Below, one piece after another: positions 45,028 through 55,336 of a stretch of DNA of 64,000 nt. A model generated the notes under the pieces. It had not been told where the DNA came from. It saw only the letters and a list, made by a program, of their open reading frames with translations, and ran no database searches. Source of the DNA: Gadus chalcogrammus (lineage: Eukaryota; Chordata; Actinopteri; Gadiformes; Gadidae); NCBI RefSeq assembly GCF_026213295.1, contig NC_079415.1, positions 29,665,206-29,729,205 on the forward strand, given 5' to 3'. Made by a program: the position numbers and the translations under genes. Numbering within the stretch: the first letter of the stretch is position 1; each line of letters begins with the position of its first letter.

Positions 45028-47157
45028 GCTCTATATATATTATATATAGAGCTCCGGGAGTCGCAAACTGCAACAATCACTTTCTCCTCCATTCCGCGGT
45101 TCACCCGGACTGCTGCACTGAGTTTGACGGCTGAACGCGGATTGGCTGTTACGTTACACATGTCACTCAGTTATCACGCTGTTGAACGCTGATTGGCTGT
45201 CATCACGACAAAAGCTTGTCATCGGTTTTCTCCCGCGAAAAACTCGCACTTATACGCGTCTCTACGTTCACTTTGTATGGGATCTTGTCGCCCCGTCGCG
45301 TTTGGTGTGAACGCACAATGCGACATGTTTGCTGCCTTCTGAACCAAATCAAAGCAGCGTGTGTGTGACGTCACGACGCATTTACCGCGACCGGAACCGA
45401 TAAGCGGAATCGTTAAGCAGGCTTGCTAACGATTCCAAGGAATCGGTTGACTCGGAACCGGTTCTGAACAAGAACCGGTTCTCGATTCCCATCCCTAGTA
45501 CACAATGCCTACACTATTAAGAAACAAATTCACAAAACCTATCCGATCCAATCATATCCTATTTTTTGCAGTCTGACACGTGTGTGTGGATTTGTTATCC
45601 AATTCTACATTTCTAAATACAAATTGAGAGCAAACTTACAACTTCCCAAATACTATTCTACAAATTAAAGCCTTTGCAACAAAATGACCTTCATACGACC
45701 CTTCAGCTGTGACATACCTGGTGGTTTATAGAGTGGATTTACTATGGGCAGGCTGGTGTTGCTGGTCCTCACACGGGTCTTCAGCCTGCAGAAGAACTTC
45801 TCAGGGGTATCAGAACTGCTGATATTCTTCAGCGCGTCACCCTCGGTCCACTCTCCTTCGTCTTTCTTCCATTCGTAGGAGACCGGTCCCAGATATGTGG
45901 TGTCCGCGGTACACTTCAGAGCACAAGTGACGTCACACAGCGGCTGGGTCTCTATACTGGGCGTTGGAGGGGGCTCTGGTCGGGTGTAAAGAACACAAGA
46001 ACAGAGATGAGGTTTTCCATCTGCTGTGTATCTTCTACCCCCCAGACCATTTAAAAACAAAATATTTTTGCAACAACTTTCACGGCTCACTACAACATTT
46101 CCCGCTAGCAGCATTTGTGCCCCCAACTTTTTCATTGAAATTCAAAAAAGAAAATGTATTGCGTAGGTGATCATTTCTTTCCCAGTGCTTAAATATGTCT
46201 GTCTGTCTGCAGTCTAGAACCCTGTCATTTTAATATATTAGCCTATATGCGAACCAATGGTAAAGGTTAGGTTATCTTTCGCCTGAATATCCCGGCACTG
46301 CCAATTCAATCCTGCTGTAAGATATGGGCCAATTTGTTTTATTACCCTAATGCCCAAGGCCATTCGTTTTACCAATTTCTTTAGGCTACTTCATGTTTCC
46401 TTAAAGTGTTAGTCCGGCAAAAATTTAACCCGGGGTCTATTTCCGTATGAAAACATGTAAAATAAGCCGTTGAGAATTTTTTTTGAGACAAATGGCTAAT
46501 AGTTTGTTTAATAAAAGCGTAAAATAAACACAATAGATCTGATGCCTGTAGAAAACTCGAGTGAAACAAATTGAAATTGTCAGCCTGACATGTGTTCGCC
46601 CTCTGCCTAGTTCCAGAGGTCAAATCTGAAATGAATCCAGGTCTGAAAATAAACTTCATGTTTTATAGAAACACTGGAAAAAGTTACATGCTTTACATAA
46701 AATATTCAATACCTACATTTAAGAGTTGATCTGCCCACATTTATGCATTTCAGAACAAACAGATTGGAGCGGTTGAATGTAATAGGTATGATCTATTTTT
46801 GTTACCGATGTTCTTGTTGAGAGTGGGAATGAGTGAACGGAGGCCTACCAATTAGGATGAGAGTTGTTGTAGTGTCTTCAGTAATTCCACCGGGGTCCCC
46901 ATGGCCTATGAGGCATTTGTATGACCCTTCGTCTAAGACGGTTAGATTCCAAAAGGTAACCGTTTTATTTTCAAGGCTTAATTTGGTGTGAAGTCTTTTG
47001 GGCCCAGTGAGGTTCTTCGTCTTATGATATCCAATTTTAAAAACACTAAAATCTGGGCCTCCTTGAAAGTAAATAAAATTGATGTTCTCCATAGTTGAGT
47101 GGCATTGAAATACGGCCGTCCCTCCGACCTCTCCATAAAGAGTAAGGCCAGCACAAC
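38327..47157 (-). CDS. IgSF gene 2: V domain with a different second Ig domain and TM; leader exon missing
   Basis: Exons in order are V 46849-47157, second Ig domain 45718-45975, transmembrane 43885-43962, tail 42484-42552, a duplicate tail exon 39545-39613, microexon 39251-39280 and last exon 38327-38385 with TAA. All are phase 1 with AG/GT. The V domain (VGGTAVFQC ... LDEGSYKC) is clearly paralogous to genes 1 and 3. The second domain (CALKCTADTTYLGPVSYEWK ... EKFFCRL) is shorter and unrelated to the C domain of gene 1. The helix is VGMIIGIIIAIICIALLAV. The tail reads QRPQSAPQADPVPATEEVA. No leader exon exists where genes 1 and 3 have it: about 1.05 kb is deleted near 47810-47860. It is therefore a likely pseudogene, unless another first exon is used. 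Several transposons lie in its introns. Confidence 0.6.
40020..40749. mobile_element. Harbinger-like MITE, 730 bp, with empty-site proof
   Basis: Ends GGCTGTTTCCCAA and TTGGGAAACAGCC with TAG on both sides (40017-40019, 40750-40752). The duplicated unit B reads GGGGACACTAGTATTCCAG at 42981, the unoccupied site with one TAG. Related in inverted orientation to 22743-23724. Confidence 0.93.
40793..41994. mobile_element. GGGCCC-ended DNA transposon, 1.2 kb, TAA TSD
   Basis: Ends GGGCCCTATTTTAAC and, read inward from the right, GGGCCCTATCTTGCATC, flanked by TAA (40790-40792, 41995-41997). Unit B has the empty site ATATTCTAAGTCTTTCC near 43025. A second copy lies inverted at 58311-59933. A 3-bp A/T-rich TSD and GGG ends fit Harbinger. 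Subterminal regions are rich in GCGCAAG repeats. No transposase frame. Confidence 0.9.
43349..43612. mobile_element. Small hAT-like MITE, 264 bp
   Basis: Ends CAGAGGCG and CGCCCCTG (one mismatch) with the octamer CTTCCTCG on both sides (43341-43348, 43613-43620). The interior has GGGGCCCCGGG and several poly-C runs alternating with GTCAACAATCGCTCCAT, a short tandem repeat. It lies in the intron between the TM and tail exons of gene 2. Confidence 0.85.
44418..45497. mobile_element. hAT-like element, 1.08 kb, in gene 2 intron
   Basis: Ends TAGGGATGGGAAT and ATTCCCATCCCTA with the octamer GTACACAA on both sides (44410-44417, 45498-45505). The interior holds repeated CGATTC/TTATCGATTC motifs at both ends and a long AT palindrome with (TA)n at 44955-45050. 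It lies between the second Ig exon and the TM exon of gene 2. No transposase. Confidence 0.92.
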
Positions 47158-47859
47158 CTGAAAGAGAAAGGTTGTAACTTATGTAGAGAAAATGTCAAGT
47201 CTGAAACTAATGATCCAAACTGTATCTCTACATAGCCTCCACATCACGTTACTGCAACACGCAGACAGAACACCACACCCACGTAACCACGTGTTACCAA
47301 ACAACTATTCCTATGTGTATATTTAGCGGCTCATTTGGCAACCCTTGATGGAGTCAGAGTTTTTTATATATATTGTCTTGCTTGTTAGTTTTTGCCAAGA
47401 AAACCTGCGACTATAAAATAGTTTCTACTAAAGGGGAGGTTCATTTTAGAAAATCCACACAGATTTGGCCAGACTTGTAAGGGTATGACCGGTATGCTAT
47501 GTTATGTTGTGAAATCTTTGGTATGAAGGTTTGAATGATTGCTGATGTCTTGTACCGGCACCGCTACTAATCTTGATGCGTCTGCAATAATGCAGAATGA
47601 GGAACTGCAGGCTGAAGGGTGTGGTAAATGTGGCCCTCGGACAATGCATTAGTTGTGTACACATCAAACCTATCGGTATGGCTGCATACAAAGTCAATTT
47701 GGATATTTATGTATGGAGTAATTTTGCAAGAATTTGCCAAGATTCTGGCAATTCTGATGAAATTATGATATTAGGTTATTAGAGTAACAGCTGAAATTAT
47801 TACAGTTATCTCTATATTACATTATCTCTATATTACATTATAGAGATAGAGATCTACGT

Positions 47860-49745
47860 TAGAAAGATGATATCTCAAATTATCATTTGAATATCCACCT
47901 ATTTTAACTTCCACATCACAGGAGTGTATTGGGTTATTGTTCAGCAAAAGATCCAACTCCAAACTATAGGCTTCATGTTCAGGAAATAGTTTTTTTTTTT
48001 TCCTTCACCTCACTAATTATAAATGTATCAATATTGGTGAAATCATCTTCAGAAGAAAAAAAGTACTTTGATGCATCATTAACCAAATAATTATAATCAA
48101 TTACAATTTTGTTGCGAGAACTCTAGCTACTGCTATGGATACTGACTGCCAACTTGACCGATAGACGTGCCTGTGTTTACCTGTTCATGTGTTTTCACCT
48201 GTCATAAGCTATTTGTTTTATTTGCACTTGTTTTTGCTTAGACTTGAGAATACAATTCTTATTGTTAAAAAACATGTTTTTAAAAAAAAAAAATGGTCGT
48301 CCGTCTCATCATGCCTTTCATGGGTCATTCTTGATCCCATAAGTCGGCAAATGTGATCTCAACACATTGATGGCTCGAAGAGCAGTAGGTGGTCTGTACA
48401 TTGTGTCAGCACACAGCACATTTGTATGCTAGATGATGGTAGCAAGTTGACCCTACCACCGACACCTAGGTGTCTTCACTGGGCTCCTACGAAACTGGAC
48501 AGCAGCTGGTGGTGTATAAAACAGGTTTACTGCAGGGTCGGAATCGGGCTTACTGCCACAGCAGGCGTTTCACCCTGGCAACAAAATCGGCCTGGCTCCA
48601 TTATGTAAATAACAATGACGTGTCAGCACGATGCAAAACCTGTGCAAACTTATTTTGTTCGTGGGAAGATGCACATGATGGTTACGTGGTGATCGCAGAG
48701 GTTAATACCCCGACATTTAGGCACCCAAAGATTGAAGGGGCCATTGAGCCCATTTCGGGCTGAGAGTTTTAGGAAGAAAGGGGGGGTGCTATCACCGTGG
48801 TTACGACCCACGGCAACCTGTCCGTTTTTTTTCCCCGCCCCTCAAAGAATCAGAAATTCCAGAATCTAAATCGATAAGCATAATCAGAATCTGAATCAGA
48901 ATTGTTAAAGTCCAAACGATGGCCAACCCTAGTGACGGCTGGGTCAACCTGTGTGGCTTCATTGCACCACAGGCATGCAGCCTCACCCACATCCCAGCAT
49001 CCAATCAGTAAGAGGAGGGAGGCTGCTTTACATGAGGCTGCTGAGATCAACCACACACACTCACCAGGATGTCTATGGTGAATGAAGGACATATTGAGAT
49101 TTTTTATTGGTTGAGTAAAGATTAAACATTTTTTCTTGCTTCTTTCATTTCCTTTTTTTGTAAATCAGGATAAAAGCATTTGTTAAATTACAAGAAGGTC
49201 AATATAAAAGGAGCAAGAAGTGGCCAATGAGTGTCCAGGTGGGGGTTTCTACCCCTCATTTGCTTATCATTCAAAACATTGACATAAATAGCTTTTCCCA
49301 CTTCTGTTTTAAATCAGGTTATACAAGCTTATCATAGTAGATACTGATATCAGAGCCCTTAACTTTGAAAATGTAATGAAGTACTATTTGCAGAATATTG
49401 TAAATTGTAATTATATCAATCTGACAAAATACATTTGCTTTGAAAATAAATCATAAATATGTGAAACCTGCTAGGCTAACCCTATGGAAGATCTTACGTT
49501 ACAAAAGTGTATCCAAATGATTCAACATGCAATTACACATTTGGTCAAGTAGCTAAATCTATTGTACCGAATTTCAAACAAACATTTAAAACACATTTTG
49601 CAATGAGCTTCAACATCACCAAACTGCTCACCATTAACTGTGCTCCATAGTCCATGTCCATGTTAAGGTTTTGTAAGTTATGTTAACCCACAAGTTACCA
49701 TAAAGTCACGCAAGTGTGTGTTTGCGTGAGTGCGAGCATTGCGCC
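47860..49745. repeat. Array intergenic block 1, copy 2; no gene
   Basis: Counterpart of 28490-30415. It begins after a short duplicated CTCTATATTACATTAT junction at 47808-47845, which marks the deletion that removed the gene 2 leader exon. Confidence 0.75.
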
Positions 49746-49757
49746 TGGACAGGCTGC

Positions 49758-50182
49758 TGTCGTGGATTAATCGAGATTTAAAACACTTAGGCTAATTCAA
49801 GAGAGAGAGAGTAAAATAAAACGAGGGGTCCGGAGCAAGAATTGACAAAAGACTTTATCGTGCAGAAAAACAACAACGATAACAGCCGAGTAGGGTCTTA
49901 AGAGTCACTCTCGTTCACAAACTGTGGCGTCTTTTTATACACACAAACAGAGCAGCTTCTCCTTGAGGTGTCTGCCTCCAGTCAGTCATAAATCCACTTT
50001 AACCTGAATGGTCAAAAAATAGACAACAAATGGTCTGCAAAGATAGCCCTGCTCCTTTTAGGGGGGGCTCCATCTGTTCTAAACCCAGACACCTAGGCAC
50101 CGTGTGTTTTCCACTATTAGGTATAAAAGACCTCATAATAATCACAGTTTACCATAGAATATAATCATTCATTTCTACCACA
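49758..50182. mobile_element. Solo LTR, 425 bp
   Basis: Begins TGTCGTGGAT and ends TCTACCACA (TG...CA ends with a short imperfect inverted repeat), flanked by CTGC on both sides (49754-49757, 50183-50186). The sister copy at 30425-30440 has the uninterrupted sequence CAGGCTGCCTGCTCC. A 4-bp TSD fits several LTR groups. It inserted after the block duplication. No internal region remains. Confidence 0.85.
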
Positions 50183-50189
50183 CTGCCTG

Positions 50190-51427
50190 CTCCTGTAGTC
50201 GTAGAGGCCCGTAGATCACTACCCAATGACAGCACGTTAGGGCGTAATGTGCTGTGATTGGGTAGTTATCGTCACCTCAACGCGTCCTTCTGGTTGAATG
50301 CTGTGAGCGCTGAAAGTGACTGGGCTGTTCTGCTCCCCTCCTCCATTGACACTTTTGGCCCACGCCGAGTCAAACCATGCCACACTGAATTAAAACTGAA
50401 TTCGCCACAGCTTTTTAACCACGTGACAAAGCACAACAAAGTGCAACAAAGCCCATTAGAATCTCAGCTTTTTAGTCACACACCAGGAAACAACGCTTCG
50501 ACCGACACACCAACTCCGTTATTAAACATCACCATATTAGGTTATAGTGGTTGTTTTAAACCAAATACTATATCCGGTCTAATCAGCATGCCTCGCGTCA
50601 AAAGTTGCCGCCGGCCACTAGTACTATCCTCCCACCACAAACTGATGAAGAGGTGAATGGAGACTCCAGTGTTGTGTGTGTGTTGGAGGACATGTCTGCA
50701 GGGGACTGAGCTCATGGTCCCCCAATGCTTAAAGGGGACATATTATGAAAATAACGCTTTTCCTGGGATTTGGGGTGTTGTTTTGTGTCTCTGGTGCTCC
50801 CACACACATACAAACTTCCCACAAAAAGTCTGCAGGTACATGTTTTTTTGAGTGAGATATGCATAAACTAACACTGAAGCTTTCCGGCTGCTCCGGCGGG
50901 TGTACTCCGGGAGCTGAACTGCCGCCGAAGCTGGCAGGTCCGTTGAGGGGGATCTCGGCGGCAGTCCGGCAGCTCCGGCGCGGGGAGCTCGGCGGCAGTA
51001 CGGCAGCTCCGCTCCCGGGGTACAATCCCTTTCTCCTCCAAGTCGTGGTTCATGGACTTCAGAGAGCGAAGGACAAAGTTCCTTTCCCCCAATTCTTCTG
51101 AACCATGTCCGAGATAACCCAAAATATGAGCCTTTACTTTTAGCCATATTACTCCGTAATGAGCTTCTACATCACCGTTCTGCTCACCATCAGATGTTCT
51201 CAATAGTCTGGTGGTTTCATATACATTGTGTGTGTACATGCACAGGGGTGTGGCTACAGGGGTTTATTTAGTCTCCTCAATCTTTTTTCACATCGGGAAT
51301 GTCACATGATGTTACTGGCTGTGTGACACTCCTCTGTCTACATCCTCTCGCAAACAATACGTGGCTTGGCAACAGCGGGGGGGAGGGGGGGCACGTACCA
51401 CCCTGAGAGTTGACGTTATTGAAACAC

Positions 51428-51502
<75 letters not shown>

Positions 51503-53490
51503 CTCCCAGGGGCCCCTGGAAGAACAAACCAGCCTTGTAGATGTCTTTTTCTTTGGACTCAAGTATCTTCTTATGACAGCTCTCACATGAAAACTCATGA
51601 AGCTGAAAGTGGGAACTATATGAAATGCAAGTCCACGACTGAATAAAACGTAAAAAAAAAAATGGTTGCATAAATCCAACCAGGAGCAAATGCATGAAGG
51701 CCAATTATTCTTGGACGTACCGGTTTGATGCACCCTTCAGTCTGGGAAGTGTTTGAATGGGAACACTCTTCCTCATTCTTCACTATAGACGGGGATCGGA
51801 GGGCCTGGGTTGTATAGCCACCCTACCGTCCTCAGTGTCATCTAAAGGTTAACCTTTGTGCTTGGGGTAAACCGCTCTCAAGGTTGGAGGCATCCCCTTA
51901 TGCATTCTTTTACTTGGGTCATGTCTTGGATAAACATTATCTGATTTGATTATTTACATCTGCATTGTGGGGAGGGTGTGAATCTGTTTAAATAGCTCTG
52001 TCTAACTGTATTCTGGACTCATTCTGCTAGAGAGGAGTCTAGTGTAAGCATTCATTAAAATAGGTTAATTGTCTAGAACTATTTGGTGCTTTTTTGCATT
52101 TTTAAGTTTAGAAGAAGAATTCTCATCCGTCCCAGAGAAGTAATATCCCTCAAAGAAAAGAAATTGCCAAGGTATTACCGAGGCCTTGTCATGTTGCATC
52201 CTGAGCTCATCTCAAATAAAGGAAGTGTGCCTGGGTTTGACCCTAAGACTGAAGGTCATGAGGAAGTGGATAGGAGGCTGTGGTCGCTGGGAATCCTGAC
52301 GCTTCACTCCAGAGTGTGAACTATTATACGCTGTGTCAGACTTCCAAAATGGGCTCATCGTCAGCATCGAGTAGCCAAGGGATGAGGTTCCATCATAGAT
52401 GTATAAATTGTACGGAGCTATTTAGTCTGTAAATGTAAAACTGTAGATCATGGTTTATAAGTCACATCATGTTTCTTATCAACAATGAAAAATAGCGCCC
52501 TCTGTGATAATATCTGTTCCGAGTTGACTGCTGTTGTCTCATTTCAGACCAATCAGGGCATCTCTTAACTGCAATGGGTTCAAAGGTTTGAGTCGTATTG
52601 GCAGAAGAACTGCAGCAGGCATCTGCCAGGGTGTTGAAGTGTGCTTCTGGTCAGGTTAGAGTGGTTGGGACTGTTTGAATCAGTGGAGTCTCACCTTTCA
52701 TGATGTATAGTTTGTCTAGATCTTTTTTAGGAACAAATACAGATGAAGGTAAAGCAGCAGTGTACAGCGATTTGCAAGGTAAAAGTGGTGCTTGGTCAGA
52801 GAGCTGCTCTCGCGTGGCCTCTACTTTTTCTGGTTTGTAGCCTACCCTGCGGCCGAAGCTTCCGATTGGCTGGTGCACGTGACATCATGACCAAGAGGCA
52901 AGAGCAGACTTGTAATTTAAAGCTACAATGTTGTGAATAGGTCTAGGTCATGCTGCAACCACCAATGCCACGCCATGACAAGGACAAATGTATAGATTAT
53001 ATTTTTTGTGTGGTTGCACAATTTGGACCCACCAGTTCCGGCGCCTCTGATCCCAAACCGTTTCAAAGATCTCGGGTTGAAAGGGAGGGAAAGACATGTA
53101 GCATAGGATCGCAGTTCGTGTTTGAAACATTGGCTCCTACAAGGCGTTCTGTTATGTGTCTTCGTTTTAGCGCACTAGTGCTAAGAGCCAACAGCCGGCA
53201 GGATGGCTTCTATTTTGAGGACCATCTTGTCCTATAATGACGGAGGGAGCTTCTTCACATAGACATGGTTAAGATAACGTACCGTCACAAAAGTGGATGA
53301 ATTTACTTGTTCAGATACTGTATATTGATATTAATATTGTTAAGGCACTAAGTTACATAGTAAAGGTTTAATTACTTACATTTTATTAGAATATTTTCTA
53401 AGGAACTGAATGGTAAATGTAACTTCTGCCGACAGGAGCCCCTCAATCAAGACAATCACAATACACCTAGTTTGTCGACCTCTTGAAGTA
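50190..53490. repeat. Array intergenic blocks, copy 2 (of 30420-34610)
   Basis: Includes the GC-rich block (50870-51010), the (CT)n tract at 51430-51500, the orphan 5' exon ending at 51721 and the conserved ORF at 52083-52319. From about 52030 to 52560 it is virtually identical to 33180-33710 at a constant offset of 18850, pointing to very recent duplication or gene conversion there. No other gene. Confidence 0.8.
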
Positions 53491-53636
53491 GTGTCGGAAC
53501 ATTGAAGTTTTGTTTCTTATCACCCCCTTTTCCGGGGAAAATTACTCATGCAGAAATCGATTCAAGGACGAGTTAATGTAGGCTATCAAAGTTTTATTGA
53601 CGTTATGTTTATTCACTGAAGCAATGTTCCCTGCCA

Positions 53637-54075
53637 TAAGGCAAGGCAACTTTATTTATACAGCACTTTTCATACACAAGGCAGACTCAAAGTGCTTCAC
53701 ATATGAACTTTGTCATACAATAAAATAAAATAATAGATACGTAAAAGAAAACATGCAAAGAAATTAGTAAAATAGAAAGTTAAAAAGGCATTTTAGTATT
53801 AAAATTGAAAATAAAGGCAAAGTTAAAAAAGCTTTTTAGAAAGTGCAATGTGTTTAAGATTTAGCAGAAAGCTAAAGCAAACAAAAGTCTTCAGTCTTAT
53901 TTTAAAGGTGCTCAGAGTTGTGGCAAATCTTAAATCCTCAGGGAATTTATTCCAGCTATTTGTTGCATAGTAACTAAATCCTGCTTTCCCATGTTTCGTG
54001 TTTACTCTGGGGATAAGGCTTATATTTTGGAAGCATATCAGTTAAATATTTTGGGCCTAAACCATGAGACCCCAA
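53637..54075 (-). mobile_element. L2 3'-end fragment, array copy 2
   Basis: 5'-truncated L2 that includes the 3' tail and the end of ORF2 (the stretch at 53890-54060 matches about 9090-9330 of the full element). It lies at the same block position as 37058 and 63462. Confidence 0.88.
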
Positions 54076-55336
54076 CGAGGTAGCTTTACTGGTTTTACAG
54101 AGTTTGGAGTGCAAATATACCACACAATAAAAAACAGCTATAAACTGGACTTTAACCAGGGTCAACATACCCAACTAATCAATTCCAAAACTATTTACAG
54201 ACTAACCATACCTTTTGAAATAACAAAAAAAAAAAAAACATAGCCCATTGACTTATCGGCACACACTGTTATGTGTACAGTAAAGTTATAAAATTACAAC
54301 AAAGTTGCTCATGCTTATTTTGTTAATTATTATTATGTGTGAATCTCACAGTCACCTCGCATCCATTCAGTCCATAGACGGCCCATATTGACCCAGATGA
54401 GCCGGATGGAGCTCATTACATAAACCTGCCTGTAGTTTGCGGTGTGGTTACGGTGTGGTTTCCTGGCTATTTTTGTAAATAGGCAAGTCTTACAGAGTAC
54501 TAAATATGGGCGCAGGGAACAACAACATACAGACCAGATCAAGCAAAAGGTACAGAACCAAGTTTTTTTATGTTTTTAGCTCCATAGCATATTTGCCTAA
54601 GTCATATTTTAAGGTTCATCTTGTAATAAGTGTCAATAATCCCCACGATCCTAGAAGCTAGAAGCAAGGAGAGCAGGAATAAGAGCGTCACTCGCTGGTT
54701 CTTTCTTTCTTGATATAAATATTAATTCCAAACAGCATTTTACACAGTAGCCTATAATAGGAAATGCTCAAAGGTAAATCAACGCCATTAAACACTGACT
54801 GTAGCTCTTTATGAGAGAAGCCACCGAAACAGCGCCAGGGAAGACTGTTCTTTTAACATTGAAAAATAAAGCTGAAATTAAATTCAGGGGCAAGAAATCC
54901 AGATACGTTATTTCAATGCAGTGGCGTTAGCCCCGCAGAAGATTGAGAAGAATAGATAGCTACATTTGATCAGTTTGTCCCAGGACAACAAAACAATCAA
55001 AAAACAGCAAGCTAAATAAATTCTTTAAAAAATCTAAAACATCCCCTACGTTGCATCAAAGGCTAATTCCATCAACCTGTGTGGAAAACAGGAAGTCATT
55101 GTCCACTTTCAGCCACGCGTGTGTTGCAGCAGACATCCATGTGTCTGATCTTTGTTGGAATATTGACAAATGATCCGGTGAGTGCAGCGACCTCATTGCT
55201 CTTGTTGAGAGCAACATGGAGTGGTCTGTAGTCCCATCAACGTGTTCCAGGTGTTGGACATTCAGAGGCGGCCTAGTAGATGCGCAGACGGCAACAATGT
55301 AGAGGCACTCTGGGTGACTACTTACATGTTTTCATT

